A DNA stretch of 64,000 nucleotides from Anaerolineales bacterium (GCA_020634155.1 JACKCI010000002.1:1426001-1490000), one strand, 5' to 3'; counted from the first letter of the stretch, positions 44,306 to 52,055 are shown. Notes: generated from the letters alone by a model not told the origin. Numbers and translations are program-made.

Positions 44306-44594
44306 AAATACTCCTTTCTTTCCTATTCTGATCTCGTGCCGAGATGATCCGTATTTTGTTTTGTCGAACAGTGAATACGACAAACAGCTTGCGTCCTTTA
44401 TTCGTTTTTCCCAAGAAGCCGAAGCGGGGTTCTATTTGCGAGTGTTCTTCATCATGGGCAACCAAACGAGGGCGATTGAAAAACACCTGTTCGGCCTCAT
44501 ATTGAGTTACTTGGTGTTTTTCCCAATTCTTGAGACGATTGCCTTTGTCCCAGTCGAACCCTTCAAGTTGTTTAAGTAGCTCCGCGATGTGCAT
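44274..44594 (-). CDS. brnT: BrnT-like toxin
   Basis: The 106-residue protein has the BrnT pattern: FDWDKGNRLKNWEKHQVT, YEAEQVFFNRPRLVAHDEEH, RFGFLGKTNKGRKLFVVFTV and a basic C-terminus IRIISARDQNRKERSIYEK. BrnT is a ribonuclease-fold toxin held by BrnA. The pair order, toxin first, is as usual for brnTA. Confidence 0.85.
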   Translation of the reverse strand: MHIAELLKQLEGFDWDKGNRLKNWEKHQVTQYEAEQVFFNRPRLVAHDEEHSQIEPRFGFLGKTNKGRKLFVVFTVRQNKIRIISARDQNRKERSIYEKCETTPSV

Positions 44595-44598
44595 ATGT

Positions 44599-44617
44599 GT
44601 ATACGTTCATAGTATAC
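44599..44617. promoter_or_regulatory. Paired GTATAC boxes upstream of the BrnT-like gene
   Basis: GTATAC occurs at 44599-44604 and again at 44612-44617, immediately before the toxin start at 44594, with promoter-like TATACT overlapping the second copy. A repeated six-base palindrome at a TA promoter is what an autoregulating ribbon-helix-helix antitoxin would bind. Confidence 0.45.
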
Positions 44618-44761
44618 CATGTCGTATTTATGGATTTGGGGCTAGATGTTGATATAGGTAGGGTAGTCTGAGGCATATGCTGGGCTATCAGTGTAGGAGC
44701 AGCCTCAATCCTCAGTATGGAGACAAATATATCTTCTGTGAGATAAAAATCTTAAAACAGA

Positions 44762-44785
44762 ACAGGCGGTGCAATGACCGCCTGT
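44762..44785 (-). terminator. Hairpin terminator of the nine-residue peptide gene
   Basis: ACAGGCGGT at 44762-44770 and ACCGCCTGT at 44777-44785 form a 9-bp stem; on the minus strand it is followed by TCTGTTTT. It begins about ten bases after the stop of the tiny gene at 44795-44824. Confidence 0.6.
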
Positions 44786-44794
44786 CAGTTGGGG

Positions 44795-44824
44795 TTAGAG
44801 AGTTCCACCACCACCACCGCTCAT
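44795..44824 (-). CDS. Nine-residue glycine-rich peptide, MSGGGGGTL
   Basis: ATG at 44824 is preceded by AAAGGAGC, a strong ribosome-binding site six to seven bases away, and the frame MSGGGGGTL ends at TAA 44797-44795. A terminator-like hairpin follows ten bases later. The whole cassette lies divergent from an XRE regulator gene. The size and pairing recall peptide-regulator systems, but a random short frame with a good ribosome-binding site cannot be excluded. The peptide has no signal sequence or cysteine. Confidence 0.45.
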   Translation of the reverse strand: MSGGGGGTL

Positions 44825-44969
44825 GGTACCTGCTCCTTTGAATTGTGGCTGTAAGCCAACATTAAGTTGAAATTAGACTAAAAACTCATGGTGTAAACGA
44901 TATAAACAGTCTAGCAGATTCTTGGTATTCTCGCAATAACTTTCTAGGCTAGATTGGAATATTGCACCA

Positions 44970-45299
44970 GTGGATCAGGCTGAACTTGGATTACGTATCC
45001 GTCGCGCACGAGACCGAGTTGGTATGTCTCAAGAGGAGTTGGCACGCTTAGTGGAGCGTGACCAGAAAGCCATTTCGGAGTATGAAAATGGGCGACGCAA
45101 GCTACCTGCAACGGAACTACCTACTTTTGCACTAGTATTGGGCGTTCCTGTATCTTACTTTTTTGAAGGGGAGTATCAAGTCGATGACCTCGCCCAGTTG
45201 CTCTTGCAAGAATTCCACGCTTTACCAACCCCGGACGATAAACAGACAGCGATTCAAGCGGTTCGCCTGATTTCCGACACCATAAAACGTCATTCATGA
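44970..45299 (+). CDS. XRE-family HTH regulator
   Basis: The 109-residue protein has an N-terminal HTH_XRE domain (LRIRRARDRVGMSQEELARL, then DQKAISEYENGRRKLPA) and a short C-terminal tail (DDKQTAIQAVRLISDTIKRH). It starts with GTG and has no clear ribosome-binding site. It is divergent from the tiny peptide gene and may bind in the region between them. A relic of this gene's 3' end appears at 47879-47963. Confidence 0.85.
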   Translation: MDQAELGLRIRRARDRVGMSQEELARLVERDQKAISEYENGRRKLPATELPTFALVLGVPVSYFFEGEYQVDDLAQLLLQEFHALPTPDDKQTAIQAVRLISDTIKRHS

Positions 45300-45578
45300 C
45301 AATCGGTGGGTGAATGAGACTTAGTTTGGGTTCAGTTTTTTGTATGGAACCTGAGTATATATCGGGTTTTCAAGCTAATTTGGGTGAGTTCGAATTCTCA
45401 CTAGAAGATTATTCTGATTTTTGTCTTGTTCTACGGGGTACCCATCAGGTTGATTAGGCGTTAGATTAATTATATAACCATTATAGCAAAAATCTATTAT
45501 AATAATTTTTATTGATGTTGTTTTTACACGCCGACAATACTTTACTCAGAAAATCTTCACCAGAAGGCCCAGATAAAG

Positions 45579-46856
45579 ATGGCTGCAAGGAATACCCCTG
45601 ATAAACCACTTTCTCCAGATGAAATTAATAGGAAACTTAGCTCAATCAGAAAATCAATTCAACATTCACCAGTTCTTAAACAAGACGAACATCCCTATGT
45701 CCTTACCTCATTGACAGATTTTGTTCCTCCCATAATTCCCTCTGATATAGAGGAAATGGCAGATCTGATAGCCCATTTTGGTAGATTCGATGAGTCTGAC
45801 ATAATACTATCTAAAGCTGATCGTAGTGGTGGGCCTCTAGCCCATGCGGTAGCCCTTCGTACCGATCGACCTTATACACTAGCTAGGTTACATCCCGGTG
45901 GTGTTGGGTGGCAAGTTTCCAGTGGGACTTTTATGGGTTTTGCCGAAAATAAGCAAATTTCTGTGAACGGTATTAAAAGAGGGCAAAAAGTAATTATCGT
46001 TGATGATCTGTTAAGTTCGGGTGACACTGTACTTTCACTAGTTGACGCTGTAAATAGAGTTGGGGCAAGTGTTATTCAAGCTATATTCGTTTACGAGAAG
46101 TTAGAGCCAAAGGGTAGAGATAAGATACTGGAACACAACATAGAAGTTATAACTCTTGCGAGATTTAGCTTACATGACAATAAGGTGAATTTTCACATTG
46201 ATGGCGCAGTGAGCGCTGTTCGTGGTCGTTATAGTATTTTCCAAATGCGTAAACACCATCAAAAATACGAATCAGATATTAGGGCAGATTTTACAAGCAT
46301 TGCAAACATACATGGTGTGAGTGGAAATTTTCATCAAATTTTTGGTGCCTACGAAGGTTCTCCAGAACCCTCATATCTGATTGAATTAAAAGGTAATTAC
46401 GACAATATATTGGGATTTTTTGCAGATTGGGGGAAATCTTTTGAGCAAGAAGCTGTCCTTATAAGCTATTATCGAGCATTAGCGACAGGATTTCGAGAGA
46501 TATATACAGTAGAACTTTTGAGCGATGATGAGATTGATGTTTTCCTAAAATACATTGAGGAAGCTGAATTAAGCGTCTCTGGATATAAAACTGAAAGGGG
46601 TTTCAAGTTTGAATATTGGGGAGACAGCAATGTTGAACAATGCGAAGTTGATGCGCTACATATCTATCATTTACTTAAAAAAGCAACATCAAGACACGTT
46701 CATGTAATCCGTGAAATAGATTACCAAGTTGAGGAAATTAGCGATTATGATCCGTACATTGAGCGAAGCAATCTCGGTAGGAGTAGTTTGATTACATCCT
46801 TAGCCAAGAAATATAACCTTCTCCAAGGTACACCGCCATCACTGCCTACTGGTTAA
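45579..46856 (+). CDS. Phosphoribosyltransferase-domain fusion protein
   Basis: The 425-residue protein has a phosphoribosyltransferase core: ILSKADRSGGPLAHAVALR, then the PRPP loop VIIVDDLLSSGDTVLSLVDA (residues about 138-157) typical of orotate-type enzymes. The C-terminal 210 residues (from about MRKHHQKYESDIRADFTS) have no recognised domain. Orotate phosphoribosyltransferases are about 200 residues, so this is a fusion. It might be a nucleotide-related signalling enzyme. It ends tail to tail with the FHA gene, overlapping it by four bases. Confidence 0.7.
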   Translation: MAARNTPDKPLSPDEINRKLSSIRKSIQHSPVLKQDEHPYVLTSLTDFVPPIIPSDIEEMADLIAHFGRFDESDIILSKADRSGGPLAHAVALRTDRPYTLARLHPGGVGWQVSSGTFMGFAENKQISVNGIKRGQKVIIVDDLLSSGDTVLSLVDAVNRVGASVIQAIFVYEKLEPKGRDKILEHNIEVITLARFSLHDNKVNFHIDGAVSAVRGRYSIFQMRKHHQKYESDIRADFTSIANIHGVSGNFHQIFGAYEGSPEPSYLIELKGNYDNILGFFADWGKSFEQEAVLISYYRALATGFREIYTVELLSDDEIDVFLKYIEEAELSVSGYKTERGFKFEYWGDSNVEQCEVDALHIYHLLKKATSRHVHVIREIDYQVEEISDYDPYIERSNLGRSSLITSLAKKYNLLQGTPPSLPTG

Positions 46857-47635
46857 GGTTTTAAGATTGTTTTGTATGAATCTTTGCCCGGTGTGGTGGC
46901 ATTACGCACCACTTCGGTGTGAAGCAAAACAGTTTCTATTGCCTCGGCTAGGTCATCCTCTTCAGTTATCAACTGTCGTGCTTTATCTAATATCCATCTT
47001 GGGTAGCTTTTACCTAAAACAGGTACTGGTACATTTTCCAACAATTGATGGATGTCGGGAGGAGTATCTTGCCTACTAACATGACTTAATTTCGTGAGTC
47101 TAAATACGCGATGCTCCTCTTTGAGAAATTGTACAGCAATCAATATATTTCCAAGGTGAATAACATCGCCCTCATATAGGGTGTGTTCAGTATCAGCATC
47201 CAATGTTTGGTTATTTTTCTTAACAGGATATGTTCCTCTAAACACTTTGATGTTTTGTTCGAACGTATTTATTTCAATGTGTTGTGAGGAAATTTGATTT
47301 TGCTCAGGTTGATACAAAGAAAGATCAATGTCTGGTGTATAGCTAGATGTGAATTTCCTGCTACCAATTATCAGCTTTTGATGTTCTAGAACAGGAATCT
47401 CTAGCAATAATAACCAGTGATCCGCCAATATTTCAGAAGTGGCTAAAATTTCTTTCATACTGATATCTACAGGTATTATACCCTCAGCTGGTGCCTCAAT
47501 CAATTGAGATTCACTTGGTATAGGCTTTACTTGAGGTCGGCTACGTCTTTTTGGAGACACGCCATATCTTTGACGTACACGTTGTGTTGGGTATCTATTT
47601 CCAACAGATTGTTTTCTTTTAGGACTTAAAGCCAT
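46853..47635 (-). CDS. FHA-domain protein
   Basis: The 260-residue protein has a basic N-terminal part (KRKQSVGNRYPTQRVRQRY) and an FHA-like domain at about residues 90-190: HQKLIIGSRKFTSS, DLSLYQPEQNQISSQHIEI, DTEHTLYEGDVIHLGNILIA. FHA domains bind phosphothreonine. No kinase domain is present in the window for it to follow. It is convergent with the phosphoribosyltransferase fusion, and the two genes share four bases of their ends. Confidence 0.65.
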   Translation of the reverse strand: MALSPKRKQSVGNRYPTQRVRQRYGVSPKRRSRPQVKPIPSESQLIEAPAEGIIPVDISMKEILATSEILADHWLLLLEIPVLEHQKLIIGSRKFTSSYTPDIDLSLYQPEQNQISSQHIEINTFEQNIKVFRGTYPVKKNNQTLDADTEHTLYEGDVIHLGNILIAVQFLKEEHRVFRLTKLSHVSRQDTPPDIHQLLENVPVPVLGKSYPRWILDKARQLITEEDDLAEAIETVLLHTEVVRNATTPGKDSYKTILKP

Positions 47636-48018
47636 AGGATATTCTCCTGCTTTTATACAACATACTCAAGTGTTTGGGGAAAATAAAAATGTCGAATGTA
47701 GAAATTCGACTTCCAATAGAACCTCTCATTAAAGTCTAACACAGAAAATAGAATTGGGAAACAGAAATTTTGTTCGGGTTGTGATAGGATTCCTGATAAA
47801 TACCTAGATTTAGTACATTTTCTGCGGTTGCTTCGGAACATAGGAACAGCTTAAAATTAGCAATTCAACATAATTACACTTGCAAGAGTTTCAAGTTTGA
47901 TCTATCCCAGATGATAAACAACGCAGACCGTTCACCTGATTTCCGACACCGTAAAACGTCATTCTATTTCACCAAAACCATAGCTTACTAAGCGTTGGTC
48001 TCACAGAAATTCTACTAC
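47636..48018. other. Intergenic region with a relic of the XRE gene
   Basis: Bases 47879-47963 match the 3' end of the XRE gene (45200-45297): TTGCAAGA, then GATAAACA and CACCTGATTTCCGACACC followed by AAAACGTCATTC. Nothing else in this region resembles a gene. It looks like a decayed second copy. Confidence 0.45.
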
Positions 48019-48046
48019 TTTACATAGTGTTCAGTAGTGCTATAAT
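48019..48046 (+). promoter_or_regulatory. Promoter of the Phd-like gene, leaderless
   Basis: TTTACA at 48019-48024 and TATAAT at 48041-48046 with a 16-base spacer form one of the clearest promoters in the window. The GTG start is at 48058, so transcripts would have a leader of about five bases. Confidence 0.6.
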
Positions 48047-48057
48047 GCTGTTAATCA

Positions 48058-48252
48058 GTGCCACAATCCTTACCACAACCAACCACTATCTCAGCCCTCT
48101 ATTTGCGCCACCATCTTGGGAAAATTATCCATAACATACTCATCACTAAGCAACGCTATGTTCTGGAGAAAAGTGGAATACCTGTTCTAGCACTCGTGCC
48201 GCTTCAAGATATGGAGCGACTGCAAAAGGAGGATAATGCGGTTTCCCAATAG
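48058..48252 (+). CDS. Phd/YefM-like antitoxin
   Basis: The 64-residue protein has the compact Phd/YefM-type fold: ISALYLRHHLGKIIHNILIT, then KQRYVLEKSGIPVLALVPLQ and a short tail DMERLQKED. It starts with GTG and overlaps the next gene by 17 bases. Proteins like this repress their own operon and bind the partner toxin. Confidence 0.7.
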   Translation: MPQSLPQPTTISALYLRHHLGKIIHNILITKQRYVLEKSGIPVLALVPLQDMERLQKEDNAVSQ

Positions 48253-48565
48253 CTTCTATTCATCACGTTGGTATCCACTCTGGCTCGCTTTCAAGGATGC
48301 ACAAAGCATCATGTGTAATCAGTATCATCTTGAAGAGTTAACTCAACTTGAGGCATGGGCAACCCGCAAACGTTTTGGAGTACGCGACTACTACCGCAGA
48401 TTGCTTATCGAGGTAGAAGGGCGACTCATGTCATATCGGGTACGCCAGCCCCATACATTCATCCTATGCGAATGGCTCTATTCCTTCTGGAAACAGGTAA
48501 GACCTCGCCGTGTGTACCAGCGTGGATATGCCAAGATTTACAGCAGGAGATACAGTTATGCGTAA
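48236..48565 (+). CDS. Small basic protein coupled to a Phd-like antitoxin; candidate toxin
   Basis: The 109-residue protein is strongly basic in its second half (RRLLIEVEGRLMSYRVRQ, then RPRRVYQRGYAKIYSRR). AAGGAGG lies six bases before the ATG, and the gene overlaps the antitoxin, so the two are a unit. I do not recognise a toxin family; an in-frame ATG 25 codons on (MCNQYHLEEL) is another possible start. The pairing rather than sequence suggests a toxin. Confidence 0.5.
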   Translation: MRFPNSFYSSRWYPLWLAFKDAQSIMCNQYHLEELTQLEAWATRKRFGVRDYYRRLLIEVEGRLMSYRVRQPHTFILCEWLYSFWKQVRPRRVYQRGYAKIYSRRYSYA

Positions 48566-48607
48566 ATCAGCGAAATGGTGTAAAATAGGTACAACTAAAT
48601 CAAAACG

Positions 48608-48741
48608 CCCCCAGCAGGTGCTGGAAACACCTAACTGCGGGCTAACCTCCACGCTGGTTGTGCAGCATGGCAGGCTAAGACGCAATCCTACCAATGCGTT
48701 TATAGCACGTCAATTGCTTTCATCAGTAATTGACGTTTTTT
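48608..48741 (+). ncRNA. Candidate structured small RNA with three hairpins
   Basis: Three hairpins lie in order with no gene. The first pairs GCCCCCAG (48608-48615) with CTGCGGGC (48636-48643), with one mismatch, and encloses a second stem AGGTG/CACCT with loop CTGGAAA. The next pairs segments of CACGCTGG and CAGCATG near 48651-48670. The last, ACGTCAATT/AATTGACGT at 48707-48736, is followed by TTTTTT and is a good terminator. TAAAAT at 48585-48590 could be the -10 box. The RNA would end just before the small gene that precedes the recombinase. Confidence 0.5.
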
Positions 48742-48763
48742 ATTAATAAACGTAAAGGAAGGA

Positions 48764-48898
48764 ATGAAAAAGAAAGTCAAATCTAAGCAAGTTACCACAG
48801 GGATTGATTTTCTTCGTGCTTACCAGATTTTAGCCAATGCCTATGTGCGCTCGAAAGCCAAGGAGGGGAGAGACAACTTAAAAAGGAGTTCCGAATGA
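48764..48898 (+). CDS. 44-residue basic protein coupled to the serine recombinase
   Basis: The frame MKKKVKSKQVTTGIDF to LKRSSE is 44 residues, with a good ribosome-binding site (AAAGGAAGG) and a stop overlapping the recombinase start (ATGA at 48895-48898). It is below the usual length cut-off. Small basic proteins next to serine integrases often act as recombination directionality or accessory factors; this could be one, but there is no sequence proof. Confidence 0.6.
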   Translation: MKKKVKSKQVTTGIDFLRAYQILANAYVRSKAKEGRDNLKRSSE

Positions 48899-51288
48899 AG
48901 AAGCGATACCTCCCCCTCGAAGAACCGCAAAACGATCTCTATCAGACCACTCGTATTCCGACTGATCGACCTGTGGCGGTATACTATCGCCAGTCTACCG
49001 ATGCCCAAGTCGGTAATATCTCAACCCTTATACAAACTATTGATATGCCTCAGCACTTGATGCGGTTAGGGTGGGCTGAGAAAGACATTATTCTCATTGA
49101 CATGGATGAGGGGGTGAGCGGCACCACCAAGATAGACGAGCGTCCCGGTATGCAGATGCTATTTGACCTCATTTCTCAAGGGCAAATAGGTACGGTCGCT
49201 TGCCAAGATGAAGACAGGTTATTTCGAGATATTACCCAAATTCAGGTCAATATTTTCATCGAGGCGTGCCGCAAATCCAATGTTTTGGTGCTAACGCCTA
49301 CCATGACCTATGATTTTGCCAATCCCCAGACGGGAACTTTTCATGCCCGACAGTTTCGGTTTAAATCTGAAATGGCCGCAGAGTATATCAACGCGGTGGT
49401 ACGGGGCAAACTGCATCGGGCCAAAGATCGCCTTCTTAGAGAAGGTCGGTGGGGTGGGGCGGGTATTGCGCCCGGCTATATGGTCGATATGCGTAAAACC
49501 CTATTAGATGGTAGTCGTAATCCACAATGGAAGAAATTCGTTGTGTTTGAGCCGTATGCTCAGGTCGTTCAAACGTACTTTGATATGTTTTTGAAGAACG
49601 CGGGGTGTCTTAATAAGACTTTGCGAGAAATACACGAGCATGGCCCTTATTATCCCAATCCAAGTTCCTGTAAAGCGCCAGACGGCTATAAGGCTTTCTA
49701 TCGAATGCAGCGATACGGCGAATATTATGCTCCGGGTCGAGGTGGCTTAAACGCTTTGCTTACCAACGCGGTGTATCTGGGTCACTGGATGCTAAATGGG
49801 AGCATCATCATTTGGGATAACCATCCGCCGCTTATTGACCAAGAGACGTTTATGCGAGCGTTTAACTATCTTTCAAAGGTTACTTTGGATGGTCAACCTA
49901 ACCCCGACTATCGACCGTTTCAGCAGAACGCCCGACCATCGCTTGAAAGTGAGCGAGGTGTTGAGCGACCTATTTGTGCTGGCATGATGGTGTCATTGCA
50001 TAAGGGGCAGTGGATTGATGTTGGAACGAATTGGGTTAGTCCTCTCAATCATTATGCATATGTGTTGTGGGAAAACAAGATGGGGAATACAAACTACGTA
50101 TGGAGCAAGGCCGCAAAGTTTGTCGATGATATGGTTGTGAAGTTGCTGCGGGCTAAACTAGAAGCCACATTTCAAGACGAATACTGGGCGCAAGCACTTG
50201 CTTCACTTGAAGATGAATTAACCAAAGACAGTGACCGTATCAAGACCCAGATGGAACACCTTGAAACAGTGATGCACAATCAATTAGCAAGCCTAGAGAG
50301 CTTAACAAGCCCTGATCTCATTCAGGCCGTTGAGCGCCGCTATGAAGACGCTAAGGCAGAACGCGCTCGGTTGCGGGGTTTACTGGAGACTTCGGCGAGC
50401 AAAGCCCAACAGCTTGAAGCTATCTTTAGACTCAGGGAAAACTATGAACCAGCCCTTGAAAATTGGCAGGCTCTAAACCGCGACGAGGTATGTGTCATTT
50501 TACAGGCCTTTGTTGAAAAAATAGAGGCAACTCCAGTTGAAAAACATGGTTTGAGACTGGTTATTCGCTGGCGGGATGAGACAGCCGATGAGATAGTGCT
50601 TGCTCGCCAAAATACTACAGGTATCCAGTGGCTACCAAGTGAAATTGAAGTCTTACGTTCACTTGTTGAACGGAATGCTTCACAGGTTGAGATTGCCCAA
50701 ACGTTTCCTGAGCGACAATGGCAGTCTATTCGCTATAAATTGTTTCAACACTTTGGGAAAGGTACCGCGTGTGTCCATCCCAAGCCCATTAAAGACGATG
50801 AGACGTTTGAAGACTTTCAAAAGCGTATTGATAGGGACGGAACAGCCTATCCGACCAGTATTGGGTGGTGGCGCACTGTTGAACTGGAGCAACTAGAACG
50901 ATTGCTGGATGAAGGTGTCACCAAAATGGAACTAGTCGAGACTTTCCCATACCGAAACTGGAACAGCATTCGCACCAAGATTACGCAGCTTAAAGGAAAA
51001 TCTTACCAAGTGACCGGAGTTCTCACTATTGGACGCTTCGAAACCTATGCCGCGCATACGGCTCAACAGAAGGCAGATACTGAAGAAAGTGAGGATGCTG
51101 AGACTGAGTATGAAAACGGCAACTCGTTCAGAAAAAGTACCCCACGATGTGCCAAGCTGACCTCGCCGGGGCGCGGGATGCTGCCGCCTCCAATCAATCC
51201 AGCTTGGCTGATGGTGTGGTGCGGGGCGCGGAATGGGCGGGCCATAACCAACGGATTTTCTCGGTCTAGTAGTCCTGCCACCGAGTAG
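48895..51288 (+). CDS. Large serine recombinase, C-terminus altered by integration
   Basis: The 797-residue protein has a resolvase-type N-terminal domain with catalytic Ser34 in YYRQSTDAQ and a matching RLGWAEKDIILI to ACQDEDRLFRD core, a recombinase domain (GRWGGAGIAPGYMVD to LLTNAVYLGHWMLNG), a coiled coil at about 430-540 and two Myb/SANT-like helical repeats at about 578-620 and 657-700 (WLPSEIEVLRSLVERN and WWRTVELEQLERLLDE). The zinc-ribbon cysteines of many large serine recombinases are reduced to one Cys here. From residue 742 the frame is read on chromosomal, antisense comM DNA. AAAAGGAG precedes the start. Confidence 0.88.
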   Translation: MKKRYLPLEEPQNDLYQTTRIPTDRPVAVYYRQSTDAQVGNISTLIQTIDMPQHLMRLGWAEKDIILIDMDEGVSGTTKIDERPGMQMLFDLISQGQIGTVACQDEDRLFRDITQIQVNIFIEACRKSNVLVLTPTMTYDFANPQTGTFHARQFRFKSEMAAEYINAVVRGKLHRAKDRLLREGRWGGAGIAPGYMVDMRKTLLDGSRNPQWKKFVVFEPYAQVVQTYFDMFLKNAGCLNKTLREIHEHGPYYPNPSSCKAPDGYKAFYRMQRYGEYYAPGRGGLNALLTNAVYLGHWMLNGSIIIWDNHPPLIDQETFMRAFNYLSKVTLDGQPNPDYRPFQQNARPSLESERGVERPICAGMMVSLHKGQWIDVGTNWVSPLNHYAYVLWENKMGNTNYVWSKAAKFVDDMVVKLLRAKLEATFQDEYWAQALASLEDELTKDSDRIKTQMEHLETVMHNQLASLESLTSPDLIQAVERRYEDAKAERARLRGLLETSASKAQQLEAIFRLRENYEPALENWQALNRDEVCVILQAFVEKIEATPVEKHGLRLVIRWRDETADEIVLARQNTTGIQWLPSEIEVLRSLVERNASQVEIAQTFPERQWQSIRYKLFQHFGKGTACVHPKPIKDDETFEDFQKRIDRDGTAYPTSIGWWRTVELEQLERLLDEGVTKMELVETFPYRNWNSIRTKITQLKGKSYQVTGVLTIGRFETYAAHTAQQKADTEESEDAETEYENGNSFRKSTPRCAKLTSPGRGMLPPPINPAWLMVWCGARNGRAITNGFSRSSSPATE
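51117..51129. other. Putative attachment-site junction (attR) in comM
   Basis: On the minus strand comM homology (GVLFLNELP) runs to about 51117 and then stops (FSYSVSASS is not comM). The same bases lie in the recombinase frame. The exact crossover cannot be fixed without the other junction; the core should be a dinucleotide inside this window. Confidence 0.55.
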
Positions 51289-52055
51289 ATGCGGGTCACT
51301 TCTAAGGCTTCGTTTAAATCCATGCGTGGCAGAATACCGGGTAGGGCGCGAGCCATCAGGGTTTTCCCTACACCGGGTGGTCCAACCATCAGGGCATGAT
51401 GCGCTCCTGCCGCTGCAACTTCTAGTGCACGTTTAACATGCTCTTGTCCCTTGATGTCGCCAAAATCCACTAAGCCTCGGATAAGCTCCGACTCATCGGC
51501 GTAGTCAAAGGGATTGCGACGGTTAAATGGTGGGATAGGGTTGAGGTCATAGGCATGCTCGACCAACTGACCGATGGTCTCTAAGGGGATAACTTCAATA
51601 TCCGGTACCAAGCCCGCCTCTGCTGCATTCGCCGCTGGGATAAAAGCTTGGGCAAAACCCGCTTGCTGTGCCGCCAAAATCATCGGCAAAATCCCCCGCA
51701 CAGGCATCACCCGCCCATCCAACGAGAGTTCACCGATAAAGACTGCTTCTTCAAGTATATGCAAGGGGATTTGGTCAGTGGAGGCTAAAACACCTACGGC
51801 AATGGGCAAATCATAGGCTGGCCCTTCTTTGCGGAGATCAGCGGGTGCAAGGTTGACCACATAGCGCTTGTTGATGAAGTTCATTCCGGTGTTTTTGATA
51901 GCAGCCCGTACCCGTTCACGGCTTTCTTGTACGGCTGCGTCAGGGAGACCCACAACTTCAAATGCGGGCAAGCCGCCAATGGAGAAATCGACCTGAACTT
52001 CAATGATTTCGCCATCGACGCCAATCAACGCGCAAGACCTGACAATAGCTAACAT
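51117..52055 (-). pseudogene. comM: comM (YifB/Mg-chelatase-like), truncated
   Basis: The remaining 313 residues match the N-terminal domain and AAA+ core of ComM: FSIGGLPAFEVVGLPDAAVQ, VVNLAPADLRKEGPAYDLP, IKGQEHVKRALEVAA and Walker A GPPGVGKTLMARALPG. The gene stops being comM-like at LFLNELP, where the Walker B acidic pair normally reads DE; the usual 500-residue protein is cut by about 190 residues. ComM helps extend branch migration during natural transformation, so its loss would weaken DNA uptake. It overlaps the recombinase frame in antisense. Confidence 0.85.

Larger units (their letters stand above)
1..51120. mobile_element. Right part of a large integrative element inserted in comM
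   Basis: A large serine recombinase lies at the right edge, pointing outward, and comM on the opposite strand stops being comM-like at about 51,117-51,129. Left of that point there is no housekeeping block, only toxin-antitoxin pairs, IS elements and relics, RHS and surface proteins, NTPases and unknown genes, with strong swings in base composition. The missing 3' part of comM is not found anywhere in the window, so the left end would lie upstream of base 1. The alternative is a smaller element beside older islands. What is seen is the recombinase and the broken comM; the extent of the element is inferred. Confidence 0.5.

Noticed and set aside
1..51120. Whole accessory half as a prophage
   Set aside because: Only tail-collar and Ig-like proteins and a recombinase are phage-like; no terminase, portal, capsid, sheath or lysis genes were found.
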